Below are positions 26,295 through 36,900 of a stretch of 64,000 nt of DNA, one piece after another. Below the pieces are notes generated by a model. It searched no databases. It was not told the DNA's origin and saw nothing but the letters and a program-made list of their open reading frames with translations. The first letter of the stretch is position 1, and each line of letters begins with the position of its first letter. The position numbers were made by a program, and so were the translations under genes. This DNA is from Myxococcus stipitatus (lineage in GTDB: Bacteria; Myxococcota; Myxococcia; Myxococcales; Myxococcaceae), in the NCBI RefSeq assembly GCF_038561935.1, contig NZ_CP102770.1, positions 4,774,001 through 4,838,000 of the forward strand, given 5' to 3'.

Positions 26295-26396
26295 ATGAGG
26301 CCCGTCACTTTCATCGCTCAGCAGGTCGCGCGGATGTCCGCGCCCGCGGCGGACGTGTGCCTTGCCCCCCGTCACGAGGTTCTGCTCGACATTTGA
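26295..26396 (+). CDS. 33-residue leader ORF at or near the predicted transcript start
   Basis: ATG 26295 lies about nine bases after the -10 box, so the transcript would start at or almost at the codon and translation would be leaderless or nearly so. The peptide begins MRPVTFIAQQVARMSAPAAD and ends in a TGA at 26394-26396. The remaining leader has hairpins GCCGGA/TCCGGC (26408-26424) and GGCTC/GAGCC (about 26469-26485) but no clean terminator. Short leader ORFs before translation-factor genes can act as ribosome-speed sensors; this is an inference. Coding is not established. Confidence 0.35.
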   Translation: MRPVTFIAQQVARMSAPAADVCLAPRHEVLLDI

Positions 26397-26641
26397 GCTG
26401 GCGGGGCCGGAGTCCTTCCGGCGCGCGGGTGGCTGGTTCCCGTGTGCCGTGAAGCCCGGTCCCGCTCTGGCTCTGTGGCGGAGCCCTCGTCTGTCCACTC
26501 GTGTCCCTGAGCGGAGCTTCCTGTCCCTCCAGGGCGTGTCGCGCGAGCAGGCCTGACGGTCATCGCCGAGGTCCTCCAACCGGTTCCTTTCATCCATCAC
26601 CGCCCGTGGGCCTCGCTGCCCGACGGGAACGGGAGTCTTCT
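26397..26641 (+). other. long 5' leader of the EF-G gene, no further gene seen
   Basis: Together with the promoter and leader ORF this makes a 437-base interval without a classical gene. It holds GC-rich hairpins and no sigma-70 boxes or T-tracts. A GGGAG about eight bases before ATG 26642 serves the EF-G gene. Other ORFs here lack ribosome sites and coding-like codon use. Confidence 0.5.
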
Positions 26642-28723
26642 ATGTCTCGCCATACTCGCATCGAGCGCTACCGCAACATTGGCATCATGGCTCACATTGA
26701 CGCGGGCAAGACGACGCTGACCGAGCGCGTCCTGTTCTTCACCGGTCGCATCCACGCCACGGGCGAGGTGCACAACGGCTCCACGGAGATGGACTGGCTG
26801 CCGCAGGAGAAGCAGCGCGGCATCACCATCACCTCCGCGGCCACCACCGCGTTCTGGTCTCCACGCCAAGGCCCCTCCGCGGGCACGGCCCATCGCATCA
26901 ACATCCTGGACACGCCGGGGCACGTGGACTTCACCATCGAGGTGGAGCGCTCCCTGCGCGTGCTGGACGGCGCGGTGGCCGTGTTCGACTCGAGCCAGGG
27001 CGTGGAGCCCCAGTCGGAAGCCGTGTGGCGTCAGGCGGACCGCTATGGCGTTCCTCGCATCGCGTTCCTCAACAAGATGGACAAGGTGGGCGCGGACTTC
27101 GCCATGAGCCTGGCCTCCATCCGGGAGCGCCTGGGGGCTCGCCCCGTGGCGGTGCAGCTCCCGCTGGGCGCGGACGCGGAGTTCCGAGGACTGGTGGACC
27201 TGGTCCGCATGAAGACGGTGCTCTTCGACGGGGACGGCGGTGAGTACCGCGACGACCTCCCCGTGCCCGAGGACGTGCGCGCGCAGGCGGAGATGCTGCG
27301 CCTGCGGCTCATCGAGGCGGCGGCGGATATGGACGATGGGGTGATGGAGAAGTTCGTGAACGGGCGGTTGGACGAGGTCACGGAGGCGGAGCTCGTACGG
27401 GCCCTGCGCGCGGGCACGCTGTCGCGCACGCTGGTTCCCGTGCTCGCGGGGTCGGCCTTCAAGAAGAAGGGAGTGCAGATGTTGCTGGACGCCATCGTCA
27501 ACTATCTCCCCGCGCCGTCCGACCTGCCGGCGGTGGAGGGCTTTGTCCCGGGCACGGAGAAGACCGTCATGCGAGAGCCCTCGGACGACGGCCCGCCCGC
27601 CGCGCTCGCCTTCAAGCTCATGAGCGACAAGAACGTGGGCAACATCGTCTTCCTGCGCGTGTACTCGGGCACGTTGCGCGCGGGCACCGTCCTGCTCAAT
27701 CCCGCCACCGGCAAGCGGGAGCGCGTGGGCCGGCTGATGTTCATGCATGCCAATCGCCGGGAGGAAGTGGAGGAGGTCCATGCGGGAGACATCGCCGCGG
27801 CGCTCGGCATGAAGGGCGTGCGCACGGGAGACACGCTGAGCGACCCGGACGCCCCCGTGGTGCTGGAATCGCTCAGCTTCCCGGAGCCCGTGGTGCACCT
27901 GACCGTGGAGGCCAGGTCCCCCGCGGAGCTTCCGAAGTTGGAGGACGGCCTGCTTCGACTCGCGGCGGAGGACCCGTCGCTTCGCGTGGGCGTGGACCCG
28001 GAGAGCGGCCAGGTGCTGCTGTCCGGCATGGGTGAGCTTCACCTGGAGGTGGTCGTGGACCGGCTGAGGACCGAGTACGGCGTGGAGGCGCGCGTGGGAC
28101 AGCCCAAGGTGGCCTACCGCGACACCGTCAAGCAGGCGGTGCGCCAGGAGTACCGCCATGTCCGTCAGACAGGCGGGCCCGGACAGTATGCGCGCGTGGT
28201 GCTGGACATCGCTCCAGCGGCGCGAGGCGCGGGGCTCGTCTTCGTGGACGACACGCGAGGCGGCTCCATTCCGAAGGAGCTGGTGCCGGCCATCCAGAAG
28301 GGCGTGGCGGGGGCCATGGAGCGTGGGGTGCGGGATGGAGTGGCGCTGGTGGACATGGAGGTGCGACTGGTGGACGGGGACACGCACGTGCGTGACTCCA
28401 CGCCTCAGGCGTTCTCCCTGGCGGGCTCCCTGGCGGTCCAGGAGGCGGTGCGACGCGTGGGAGTCCAGGTCCTCGAGCCGGTGATGGATGTCGAAGTCAC
28501 CACACCCGAGGAGTACGTGGGTGAGGTGCTCGGAGACCTGGCCGCGCGGCGCGGACGGGTGCAGGGAATGGAGACCCAGGGGCCCGCGCGCAGGGTGCTC
28601 GCCCGCGTGCCCATGGCCAGTCTGTTCGGCTACGTGACCAGCCTGCGAGGCCGCACGCAGGGGCGAGGCCAGGCGAGCATGCGCCTGGGCTCCTATGAGC
28701 CCCTGCCCGATGCACGGGCGTGA
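26642..28723 (+). CDS. fusA: elongation factor G, paralogue
   Basis: 693 residues, full EF-G length. G domain motifs: AHIDAGKT (17-24), RGITI (about 59-63), DTPGH (90-94), NKMD (144-147), with G2/switch Thr present; domain II, III, IV and V follow, ending [22 protein letters not shown]. It catalyses GTP-dependent translocation on the ribosome. Divergence from consensus (GGPGQYARV for GGRGQYGHV in domain [17 protein letters not shown]) and absence of rpsL/rpsG/tuf neighbours suggest an EF-G2-type extra copy rather than the str-operon copy. It is preceded by a long leader and followed by a strong hairpin. Confidence 0.92.
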   Translation: MSRHTRIERYRNIGIMAHIDAGKTTLTERVLFFTGRIHATGEVHNGSTEMDWLPQEKQRGITITSAATTAFWSPRQGPSAGTAHRINILDTPGHVDFTIEVERSLRVLDGAVAVFDSSQGVEPQSEAVWRQADRYGVPRIAFLNKMDKVGADFAMSLASIRERLGARPVAVQLPLGADAEFRGLVDLVRMKTVLFDGDGGEYRDDLPVPEDVRAQAEMLRLRLIEAAADMDDGVMEKFVNGRLDEVTEAELVRALRAGTLSRTLVPVLAGSAFKKKGVQMLLDAIVNYLPAPSDLPAVEGFVPGTEKTVMREPSDDGPPAALAFKLMSDKNVGNIVFLRVYSGTLRAGTVLLNPATGKRERVGRLMFMHANRREEVEEVHAGDIAAALGMKGVRTGDTLSDPDAPVVLESLSFPEPVVHLTVEARSPAELPKLEDGLLRLAAEDPSLRVGVDPESGQVLLSGMGELHLEVVVDRLRTEYGVEARVGQPKVAYRDTVKQAVRQEYRHVRQTGGPGQYARVVLDIAPAARGAGLVFVDDTRGGSIPKELVPAIQKGVAGAMERGVRDGVALVDMEVRLVDGDTHVRDSTPQAFSLAGSLAVQEAVRRVGVQVLEPVMDVEVTTPEEYVGEVLGDLAARRGRVQGMETQGPARRVLARVPMASLFGYVTSLRGRTQGRGQASMRLGSYEPLPDARA

Positions 28724-28735
28724 TGTGAAGTGACA

Positions 28736-28767
28736 GGGGCCCCGGACGTTGGAATGTCCGGGGCTCC
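28736..28767 (+). terminator. strong terminator hairpin after the EF-G gene
   Basis: Nine perfect pairs GCCCCGGAC (28739-28747) / GTCCGGGGC (28756-28764) with an eight-base loop, extended to about 12 by a G-U and two further pairs, then CAAAAAC. No U-run; likely still a stable 3' end. Confidence 0.7.
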
Positions 28768-29007
28768 CAAAAACCTCTGTCAAGCCCTCGATTTCGCGCG
28801 ACAACCGACCTCGAAGCGGGCAGGGTCCGCCGCACGATGTCGCGGAATGGGAGGGGGGACCTGCCCGTTCTCAGACGTTCTCAAGCGGGTCGGCCGGCCG
28901 GGCCGCACCGCGCACCGCCAGGCGCCCTCGGGTTTCAGCTCGAACGGGCACGCTGCGCGGGCTTCCTCGCCTGCCGGGGAAGCAGACTCAACTTGACTTA
29001 GGAATCC

Positions 29008-30495
29008 ATGACTTTCGACGAATTGCAGCTTCACGACACCCTTCTGCGCGCAGTCAAGGCGGAGGGGTACACCACGCCGACGCCCATCCAAGCGAAGGCG
29101 ATTCCCCACGCCCTGGCGGGGAAGGATGTGCTGGGGGTCGCCCAGACGGGCACGGGGAAGACGGCGGCCTTCGCCCTTCCGATTCTCCAGCGGTTGTCCG
29201 CCAAGGCGCCCGCGGGTGGCGCGCGGCCGGTGCGGTGTCTGGTCCTCACCCCGACGCGCGAGCTGGCGGGGCAGGTGGGCGAGAGCTTCATGACGTATGG
29301 GAAGAACCTTCCCCTGCGGCACGCGGTGATTTTCGGCGGGGTGGGGCAGGGCGCGCAGGTGCAGTCGCTCCAGCGGGGCGTGGACGTGCTGGTGGCGACG
29401 CCGGGCCGTCTGCTGGACCTGATGGACCAGGGCTATGTGTCGCTGCGCGCGCTCGAGGTGTTCGTGCTCGACGAGGCGGACCGCATGCTGGACATGGGGT
29501 TCATCCACGACGTGCGCAAGGTCATCAAGGCGCTGCCCTCCAAGCGGCAGACGCTCTTCTTCAGCGCGACGATGCCGCCGGAGATCGTCGACCTGTCGCG
29601 CAACCTGCTCACCGACCCGGTGCGCGTGGAGGTGACGCCGGTCTCCAGCACCGCGGAGACGGTGGCGCAGCAGGTGTTCTTCGTGGAGCGCGAGCAGAAG
29701 CGCGGGCTCCTGACGCACCTGCTCAAGGACGGAAAGATTTCGCGGGCGCTGGTCTTCACGCGCACCAAGCACGGCGCGAACCGGGTGGCCAAGCAGCTCG
29801 AGGGCTCCGGGGTGAGCGCCGCGGCGATTCACGGCAACAAGAGCCAGAACGCCCGTGAGCGCGCGCTGGACGAGTTCCGCTCCGGGACGCTCCGGGTGCT
29901 CGTGGCCACGGACATCGCGGCGCGTGGCATCGACATCGACGGGCTGAGCTTCGTCATCAACTACGACCTGCCCAACGTGCCGGAGCAGTACGTGCACCGC
30001 ATCGGCCGCACGGGCCGCGCGGGAGCACAGGGCACGGCGCTGTCGTTCTGCGACGCCGAGGAGCGCGCGTACCTGCGCGACATCGAGCGGACCATCCGGC
30101 GCAGCGTGCCGGTGGTGGAGGACCATCCGTACCGCTCCGGTGTCGCGGCGCCGCGTCCGGGGGCTTCCGCTTCGGTGGAGGCGCCCGCGGCGCGTGGCTC
30201 GGGCCAGGGCATGCACGCGCGAGGCGGGCAGGGCGGTGGTGGTGGCCGGGGCAATGCGCCCGGTGGCAACGCTCGCCGTCGGCGGGGCGGCCGTGGGGGC
30301 GGTGGCGGTGGTGGCCAGGGACGTTCCGAGGGCAATCGCTCGGCGCGGCCGGGTGGCTCCGGGCAGGGGTCCAACCGGGGCGGCTCGCAGGCGCCTCGGG
30401 GGCCGAGTGCTCCGGCTCCGCGTCCCGCCGCGGCGGCTCCCGCGAAGGCGGCCGACCCGCTGCCTCCGCGACGCGAATCGCCGAAGTGGCTGTGA
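29008..30495 (+). CDS. DEAD-box RNA helicase, RhlE-like, with RGG-rich tail
   Basis: 495 residues. Core about residues 1-375: Q motif [14 protein letters not shown] (45-52), PTRELA, GG, TPGR, DEAD (155-158), SAT (186-188), ARGIDIDGL and [10 protein letters not shown]. The C-terminal about 120 residues are a low-complexity tail of RGG/Gly/Arg/Pro repeats, a non-specific RNA-binding extension. RhlE/CsdA-type proteins unwind mRNA and rRNA, often induced by cold. It follows the EF-G terminator and has its own 240-base upstream region, so separate transcription is likely. Confidence 0.93.
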   Translation: MTFDELQLHDTLLRAVKAEGYTTPTPIQAKAIPHALAGKDVLGVAQTGTGKTAAFALPILQRLSAKAPAGGARPVRCLVLTPTRELAGQVGESFMTYGKNLPLRHAVIFGGVGQGAQVQSLQRGVDVLVATPGRLLDLMDQGYVSLRALEVFVLDEADRMLDMGFIHDVRKVIKALPSKRQTLFFSATMPPEIVDLSRNLLTDPVRVEVTPVSSTAETVAQQVFFVEREQKRGLLTHLLKDGKISRALVFTRTKHGANRVAKQLEGSGVSAAAIHGNKSQNARERALDEFRSGTLRVLVATDIAARGIDIDGLSFVINYDLPNVPEQYVHRIGRTGRAGAQGTALSFCDAEERAYLRDIERTIRRSVPVVEDHPYRSGVAAPRPGASASVEAPAARGSGQGMHARGGQGGGGGRGNAPGGNARRRRGGRGGGGGGGQGRSEGNRSARPGGSGQGSNRGGSQAPRGPSAPAPRPAAAAPAKAADPLPPRRESPKWL

Positions 30496-30609
30496 AGTGA
30501 AGGAGGATGCTCCAGGCTGTTCGCGATGAGGGCGAGTCACGGCCCCCGCGAGGGCCTGGAGTCCCGAGGCCGCCGAGGCGTGTGATGCGCCGGAGCGGCC
30601 CGCTGTCCC

Positions 30610-31128
30610 CTACGTCATCAGGCCCGCGGTCATGGGGCCGAGGTGAACGTGCTCGATGCGGTCCACTTCGAACTCCCGCACCGGGCCCGGGTCTCTCCAC
30701 ATCAATGCGTGGCCCTTGAGCCAGCTCAGGCGCTGGACGCGTCGGGCGAACCGCTCCTGCTCCTCGGGAGTCGACGGGCGCGGCGGCCCCAGCACGCGGC
30801 CCACGAGTCGAAGCGCGGGGGCTCGTTCGAAGCGCCCTTTGTAGAGCGACTGGAGCCAGAACAGCTTGCCGCTGTCCACCGCGAGGATGCTCACGCGGGG
30901 ATCTCTCACGAGGTTCGCCGGGAGGCGGCGGGTGTAGAGCTCGAAGAAGAAGCCACGTCCAGGTCGGGTCAACAGCACCGAGCCGATGGGCGTGACGTGC
31001 GGTGCCCCTGTCCTGTCGACGCTGGCGATGGAGAAGTGGAGCGAGGTGGCGGTGGCCCTGGAGAAGAGGCGCCGGACGTCGGGCCACTGCTCCTCGATGG
31101 ATGGTGCGGAGGGCGCGGGGGTGTTCAT
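30610..31128 (-). CDS. pyridoxamine 5'-phosphate oxidase-like (FMN split-barrel) protein
   Basis: 172 residues. SIASVDRTGAPHVTPIGSVLLTRPGRGFFF and LPANLVRDPRVSILAVD match the split-barrel flavin family. The strict residues of true PNPOx are not all present, so it may bind FMN, F420 or heme and reduce small molecules. ATG 31128 overlaps the thioesterase stop (ATGA), and the two form an operon divergent from the TetR gene. Confidence 0.82.
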   Translation of the reverse strand: MNTPAPSAPSIEEQWPDVRRLFSRATATSLHFSIASVDRTGAPHVTPIGSVLLTRPGRGFFFELYTRRLPANLVRDPRVSILAVDSGKLFWLQSLYKGRFERAPALRLVGRVLGPPRPSTPEEQERFARRVQRLSWLKGHALMWRDPGPVREFEVDRIEHVHLGPMTAGLMT

Positions 31129-31547
31129 TCGCTCTCCCGAGTCGACATGGCGGCGATGGTGCCCTGCGCCACCGCGACCAGGGTCTCTCCCTGCTCGGTG
31201 AGCGCGACGATGTCGCAGTGGCAGACCGCCTGCCGCCGCCCCGCATGGAGCGCGCGGGCCCTGGCGATGAGCCGTGTGCCGAGCGCCGGGCGGAGGTAGT
31301 TGATCTTGAACTCCGATGTCACGACCGGCACCTGCATCGCCGAGCCCCCCGCGAACGTCAGGGCATTGTCGGCCAGGTAGCTGAGCACTCCGCCGTGCGC
31401 GAAGCCGTGCTGCTGGTGCAGCTCCACACGGAGCGGCAGCTCGAGCTCGGCCTCTCCTCGCTCGAAGCGCGTCAACCGCGTCCCCAGCAACGTGCTGAAT
31501 GGCTGCTTCGCGAGGACCTGCTGTCCCAACTCCATGAGTGCGTCCAT
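31125..31547 (-). CDS. PaaI-type hotdog-fold thioesterase
   Basis: 140 residues with the PaaI-like block LHQQHGFAHGGVLSYLADNALTFAGGSA containing the catalytic-type Gly-Gly and Asp/Asn residues, then TSEFKINYLRPALG. Members hydrolyse aromatic or medium-chain acyl-CoAs. It is first in a two-gene operon with the PNPOx-like gene, directly next to a TetR-type regulator that likely represses both. Confidence 0.86.
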   Translation of the reverse strand: MDALMELGQQVLAKQPFSTLLGTRLTRFERGEAELELPLRVELHQQHGFAHGGVLSYLADNALTFAGGSAMQVPVVTSEFKINYLRPALGTRLIARARALHAGRRQAVCHCDIVALTEQGETLVAVAQGTIAAMSTRESE

Positions 31548-31564
31548 GGCACCCTCCCGATGAA

Positions 31565-31593
31565 CTAGAATATCGTTCTAGAACCTTGTTCTA
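31565..31593. promoter_or_regulatory. two overlapping palindromes between divergent tetR and thioesterase genes
   Basis: CTAGAA (31565-31570) / TTCTAG (31576-31581) with a five-base centre, then TAGAAC (31579-31584) / GTTCTA (31588-31593) with a three-base centre. The two sites overlap by three bases and lie in the 61-base gap between the two divergent genes, the classic place for an autoregulated TetR-family operator controlling both. Confidence 0.8.
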
Positions 31594-31608
31594 ATGTAGG
31601 GTGCGCCC

Positions 31609-32211
31609 ATGCGCAACCCGAGTCATCGGAGAGAAGAGGTCCTCAAGGCGGCGCTCGCGTGTTTCCTGGAGCTGGGCTTCGAGGGCACGACGATGGCGGC
31701 CATCCGGGAGCGCTCCGGGGCCAGCACGGGAAGCATCTACCACCTGTTCCCGAGCAAGGACGCCATCGCGGCGGCGCTCTACCTGGAGGTTCTGGGGGAG
31801 TACCAGGCGGGGGTATTGAAGGTGCTGGAGGCGCACGCGGGAGCGCGAGAGGGGACCGAGGCCCTCGTGCGGCACCATGTGGAATGGACGCTGGAGCGGC
31901 CGGATGCGACGCGCTTCCTCCTGGGGGCCCGAGGCGTCGCCGCCGTCGTCGCCGCCGAGGCGAGCATCACCGAGCGGAACAAGGGCTTCTTCCGTCAGGT
32001 GAAGGACTGGTGGCAGGGGCACGTGCGTGCGGGCGACTTCGAGGAGATGCCCTTCGAGCTCTTCCTCGCCATCCTGCGCGGCCCCGCACAGGAGCTGGTG
32101 CGGGACTGGGTGGCGGGGAGGACGAAGACGGACCTGCGCACGGCCATTCCGGTGCTCGCGAGGGCCGCGTGGCACGCCGTCGAGAAGCGGCCGGTGCGCG
32201 CACGGAAGTAG
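31609..32211 (+). CDS. TetR-family transcriptional regulator
   Basis: 200 residues. N-terminal helix-turn-helix EEVLKAALACFLELGFEGTTMAAIRERSGASTGSIYHLFPSKDAIAAALY (about residues 9-58) with the typical YHLFPSKDAI motif. The C-terminal ligand domain is helical and carries no obvious ligand signature. Divergent from the thioesterase/PNPOx operon and next to the double palindrome, so it likely represses itself and that operon until an acyl or drug-like inducer binds. Confidence 0.92.
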   Translation: MRNPSHRREEVLKAALACFLELGFEGTTMAAIRERSGASTGSIYHLFPSKDAIAAALYLEVLGEYQAGVLKVLEAHAGAREGTEALVRHHVEWTLERPDATRFLLGARGVAAVVAAEASITERNKGFFRQVKDWWQGHVRAGDFEEMPFELFLAILRGPAQELVRDWVAGRTKTDLRTAIPVLARAAWHAVEKRPVRARK

Positions 32212-32262
32212 CGCTGTCTGGCTCGGTGCTTCAGCCAGACAGCGCGTCGAGCGGGTGCCGCG

Positions 32263-33747
32263 TTACGGCGCGCTCATCTCGAACCGGCTGATGATGGGGT
32301 AGTGGTCCGAGGTGTTGGTCCGATAGTCGGGGATGGCGGGCCGGATGACCTCGGTGGAGTTCAGCAGGTAATCCACGTCGAGCTCCTGGCTGATGAGCTG
32401 GTGGTCGATGAAGTCCCGGTAGGTCGCGGTGCTGCTGACGCCGGCGAGGGAGAGGGGCTCGGTGGTGAAGCGGTAGTCGGCTCCGTCGTCGACGAAGTTC
32501 GCGTAGGGCGAGGCGAAGTACTGGCTGGTCGCGGGATTGAGGGCGATGGAGGTGTCCACGTCGTCATTCCAGTCGCCGAGGACGATGACCCGGTCCGTGG
32601 GCAGGGATGCGTCCAGGTAGTTCTTCAAGGCGATGGAGGCGTCGGCCCGTCGCAAGTAGTCGGTGGTGGCGGTGGCCGCCTTCATGTGGAGCACGATGAC
32701 CGTCAGGTCCACGGCGGTGCCGGAGCGCTGGACTCGCAGGTCGAGCCTGAGCGGGGGGCGGGAGGCGAACAGGTACTTCACCTCGGGAAGGATGAGCTCC
32801 GCGCCGAGCACCTGCACCCGGTTCTTCTTGAAGAGCACGCCCACTTTCTGGGCGAAGGGCGAGTAGTGGAGCTCACCGCCGGACACCCGGGAGCTGTCCG
32901 CGAGGAAGCCGTCGTAGTCAGGGAGGAGGGCCTTCAGCCTGTTGAAGTGCTCCGTGTTGACCACCTCGACCAGTCCCCAGATGTCCACGTCGGCGTCGGA
33001 GAGGACCTTCCGGACGTTGGTGAGCTGGAGCTCATCGTCGGAGGGGCCATTGGCCATGTCGCCGAACCACTCGATGTTCCAGTTCCCCACCGACACGGGG
33101 ACGCGGGGGTGTCCGTCCTCGGGGAACACCACCAGGACCCAGGGCACATCGATCTTGGCGCCGAGGGAGTCCTGGAGCTGGAGCGTGAGCGCATGGACGC
33201 CGTGGACCTCTGGCCGGCCAGACAGGGTGCCCGTGGTGTCCAGCGTGAGGCCTCGGGGCAGTGCGCCGGAAATCACCGACCAGCTCAAGGGGGGCTTGCC
33301 GCCCGTGGCGGTGAGGGTGTGGCTGACCCTGGTGCCCACGTAGAGGTCGCTCACGTCCGTGTTGCCTGCCGCCAGCTGAGGGAAGACCTTGAGGGGATAG
33401 GCGGCGGTGTCCGAGCTTCCGTTCGCGTCGCGTACATGGACGATGACCTGGAAGTCGCCGGGCTCGGAGGCGGGGCCGATGAGTCGTGCCTCGCCGCTCG
33501 TGATGGTGGAGAAGCCGGGCGGCGGCGTCAGCGTGTAGTGCAGGGGCGGCTTGCCGCCGGTGGCGGTGATGACCGCCTCGTAGTCCATGCCGACGCTGGT
33601 GGGCGCCAGCTGGAGCTCGGCCAGCTTCGGCCCCTCGAGCTCGACGCAGGCGGAGGCAAGGAGGAGGAGCGAGAGCAATCCCGCCCAGGACACGGCGCGG
33701 GGGCGGGGAGACCTCGACGGGACATGTGACAGGGTGTTGCGAGTCAT
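32263..33747 (-). CDS. endonuclease/exonuclease/phosphatase-fold lipoprotein with two putative Ig-like domains
   Basis: 494 residues from ATG 33747. Signal AVSWAGLLSLLLLASAC ends in a lipobox Cys. Two Ig-like repeats follow, each with an AxTATGGKPPLxY/xW core (VITATGGKPPLHY, LTATGGKPPLSWSV). From about residue 210 the fold is EEP-like: VGNWNIEWFG, DIWGLVEVVN, VIVLHMKA, RVIVLGDWNDDV, RDFIDHQL and TSDHYPII, i.e. metal-dependent phosphoesterase residues. Probably acts on nucleic acid or phospholipid outside the cytoplasm. The in-frame upstream part lacks conserved character. Confidence 0.85.
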   Translation of the reverse strand: MTRNTLSHVPSRSPRPRAVSWAGLLSLLLLASACVELEGPKLAELQLAPTSVGMDYEAVITATGGKPPLHYTLTPPPGFSTITSGEARLIGPASEPGDFQVIVHVRDANGSSDTAAYPLKVFPQLAAGNTDVSDLYVGTRVSHTLTATGGKPPLSWSVISGALPRGLTLDTTGTLSGRPEVHGVHALTLQLQDSLGAKIDVPWVLVVFPEDGHPRVPVSVGNWNIEWFGDMANGPSDDELQLTNVRKVLSDADVDIWGLVEVVNTEHFNRLKALLPDYDGFLADSSRVSGGELHYSPFAQKVGVLFKKNRVQVLGAELILPEVKYLFASRPPLRLDLRVQRSGTAVDLTVIVLHMKAATATTDYLRRADASIALKNYLDASLPTDRVIVLGDWNDDVDTSIALNPATSQYFASPYANFVDDGADYRFTTEPLSLAGVSSTATYRDFIDHQLISQELDVDYLLNSTEVIRPAIPDYRTNTSDHYPIISRFEMSAP

Positions 33748-33942
33748 GCGGGTGCCTCGACGCGAAGAGCCACCTCCCGGAGCGCGCGGTCGAACGTGTC
33801 CGATGCGCGTTCCGGCGAGGGGCGGGGTGGTCGAGGAGAAAATCCCGCATCCGCCGGAGCGAGGGTTCACCCGGCGGGCACTGTTCCATCATGGTTCAAT
33901 CACGCTGCTTTTGAATCAGGATGGCGTTTGTAGCAACGGGAA

Positions 33943-33972
33943 GGGGCCCCGCGTCGCGGCGGGCGGGGCCCC
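33943..33972 (-). terminator. hairpin after icmF
   Basis: GGGGCCCCGC (33943-33952) / GCGGGGCCCC (33963-33972), ten perfect pairs with a ten-base loop, just beyond the icmF stop at 33979-33981. On the minus strand it is followed by TTCCCGTT, not a clear T-run. The rest of 33748-33978 shows no gene. Confidence 0.6.
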
Positions 33973-33978
33973 AGGGGA

Positions 33979-36900
33979 CTACATGTTCCTGCGGTACTGG
34001 CCGCCCACCTCGTACAGCGCACGAGAGAGCTGGCCGAGCGTGCAGACCTTACAGGCGTCCATCAGCGCGGCGAAGATGTTGCCGTTGTCGAGGGCCGCGC
34101 GCTTCACGGCCTCCAGCGCGCGAGGCGCTGTCTCCGCGTTGCGCTTCCAGAAGGCGTCGCGAGACGTGATGGCGTAGTCCTTCTCCTCCGTCGTCGCGCG
34201 AATCACCTCCGGTGGCGTCACCGTCGGAGAGCCCTTCGGGTCCAGGAACGTGTTCACCCCGATGATGGGCAACGAGCCGTCGTGCTTCAGCGTCTCGTAG
34301 TACAGCGACTCCTCTTGGATCTTGGACCGCTGGTACATGCGCTCCATCGCGCCCAGCACGCCGCCGCGCTCGGAGATGGCGCGGAACTCCGCCAGCACCG
34401 CCGCCTCCACCAGGTCCGTCAGCTCCTCGACCACGAACGAGCCCTGGTTGGGGTTCTCGTTCTTCGCCAGCCCGAACTCCTTGTTGATGATGAGCTGGAT
34501 GGCCAAGGCGCGCCGCACGCTCTCCTCGGTGGGCGTGGTGATGGCCTCGTCGTACGCGTTGGTGTGCAGCGAGTTGCAGTTGTCGTTGAGCGCCAACAAC
34601 GCCTGGAGCGTGGTCCGGATGTCGTTGAAGGCAATCTCCTGCGCGTGCAGGGACCGGCCCGACGTCTGGATGTGGTACTTCAGCTTCTGCGAGCGGTCAT
34701 TGCCGCCGTACTTGTCCCGGATGGCCTTCGCCCAGATGCGGCGCGCCACGCGGCCGAGCACCGTGTACTCGGGGTCCATCCCGTTCGAGAAGAAGAACGA
34801 GAGGTTGGGCGCGAAGTCGTCGATGTCCATCCCGCGCGACAGGTAGTACTCGACGAAGGTGAAGCCATTGGCCAGCGTGAAGGCCAGCTGGGAGATGGGG
34901 TTCGCCCCCGCCTCCGCGATGTGGTAGCCGGAGATGGACACCGAGTAGAAGTTCCGCACCTTCTTGTCGGTGAAGTACTGCTGGATGTCGCCCATCAGCC
35001 GCAGCGCGAACTCCGTCGAGAAGATGCAGGTGTTCTGCGCCTGGTCCTCCTTCAGGATGTCCGCCTGCACCGTGCCGCGGACCTGCTGCAGCGTCGACGC
35101 GCGAATCTTCTCGTACACGTCCTTGGGCAGCACCTCGTCGCCGGACACGCCGAGCAGCAGCAACCCCAGCCCGTCGTTCCCCTGCGGCAGCTCACCCTGG
35201 TAGCGCGGACGCGGCACGCCTCGCGCCTTGTAGAGGTCGTCGATCTTCTTCTCGACCTCATCCACCTGGTTGTTGGCGCGAATCCACTTCTCGCACTGCT
35301 GGTCCACGGCCGCGTTCAGGAAGAACCCGAGCAGCATCGGCGCGGGGCCGTTGATGGTCATCGACACCGACGTCGCCGGGTCCGCCAGGTCGAAGCCCGA
35401 GTAGAGCTTCTTCGCGTCGTCCACGTTGGCGATGGACACACCGGAGTTGCCCACCTTGCCGTAGATGTCCGGCCGGTGGTCCGGGTCCTCGCCGTACAGC
35501 GTGACGGAGTCGAACGCCGTCGACAGTCGCTTGGCGGGCAGTCCGCGCGAGACGTAGTGGAAGCGCTTGTTCGTGCGCTCCGGGCCACCTTCACCCGCGA
35601 ACATGCGCGCCGGGTCCTCACCCTCGCGCTTGAGCGGGAAGACGCCCGCGGTGAACGGGAACGCCCCCGGCGCGTTCTCCCGCAGCAACCACAGGAGGAT
35701 GTCGCCCCAGTCCTCGTAGCGGGGGAGGGCGATCTTCGGGATGCGCAGATGCGACAGCGTCTCCGTGAACAGGTCCAGCTCGATGACCTTGTCGCGGACC
35801 TGGTACTGGTACTTGGAGGCCGCGTAGCGGCGCTTCGTCGCGGGCCACTCACTCAAGAGCTTGCGGCAGTTCGGGTCCAGCCGCGACTCGAGGTCCTTGT
35901 ACAGGTCCACCAGCTCGCTCAGGTACGCAGGCTCGCCCTCGACGCGCTCGGTGACCTGGACGACGTCGGACGTGTCCCTGGGCTCGACGATCTCCAGCCG
36001 CTTCTTGCCGACGTTGTTGCGCAGCGCCTCGATGGTGCCGTGGAGCTGGTACATCCGCCGCGCCACCGCCGCCTGAGCACGCGCGAACTTGTCGTAGGCC
36101 TCACACGTCTCGACGATCTCCGCGAGATACCGCGTGCGGTCGGGCGGGATGATCCACTTCTTCTCGCTCATGCCCGGCGTCGGCTCCTGGTGCGACTGGA
36201 GCGGCGCGCCCGTCTTGCGCACCACCGCGTCGACGATGGCGCGGTAGAGCTGGTTCATCCCTGGGTCATTGAACTGCGAGGCGATGGTGCCGTACACGGG
36301 CACCGCGTCGTCCGCCGTGGCGAAGGCGTTGTGGTTGCGCTTCCACTGCTTGCGCACGTCGCGCAGCGCATCCAGCGAGCCGCGCTTGTCGAACTTGTTG
36401 ATGGCGATGACGTCCGCGAAGTCGAGCATGTCGATCTTCTCGAGCTGCGTCGCCGCGCCGTACTCCGCCGTCATCACGTAGAGCGCGACGTCCGAGTGCT
36501 CGGTGATTTCGGTGTCGGACTGGCCGATGCCGGAGGTCTCCACCACGATGAGGTCGAAGCCCGCGGCCTTGCACACCTCGATGGAGTCCCCCACGTGCTT
36601 GGACAGCGCGAGGTTGCTCTGCCGCGTCGCCATGGAGCGCATGTACACGCGCGGGTTGTCGATGGCGTTCATCCGGATGCGGTCGCCCAGGAGCGCGCCG
36701 CCCGTCTTGCGCTTCGACGGGTCCACCGACAGCACCGCCAGCGTCTTGTCCGGGAAGTCCGCGAGGAAGCGGCGGACCAGCTCGTCCACGAGGCTCGACT
36801 TGCCCGCGCCACCGGTGCCGGTGATGCCCAGCACGGGCACGCGCGGCTTCTTGGCGCTGAGCTTCGTCATCGCGTCGCGCAGCGCATCCCCCGCGGACGC

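Noticed and set aside
26270-26452. A 60-codon open frame from GTG 26270 in the EF-G leader
   Set aside because: It starts inside the promoter spacer, upstream of the predicted transcript start, so it could not be translated from that promoter.
28777-28793. CTGTCAAGCCCTCGATT at about 28777, also present at about 37518
   Set aside because: A 17-base match between a non-coding site and the end of meaB. Chance is plausible in this base composition and there is no third copy seen.
30230-30480. Gly/Arg-rich tandem stretch in the helicase gene
   Set aside because: Codes for the expected RGG-type tail of the helicase; not a CRISPR or mobile repeat.
33881-33920. A short stretch with GGTTCAATC that recalls a tRNA T-arm
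   Set aside because: No acceptor, D or anticodon stem can be folded around it. No tRNA was found anywhere in the window.
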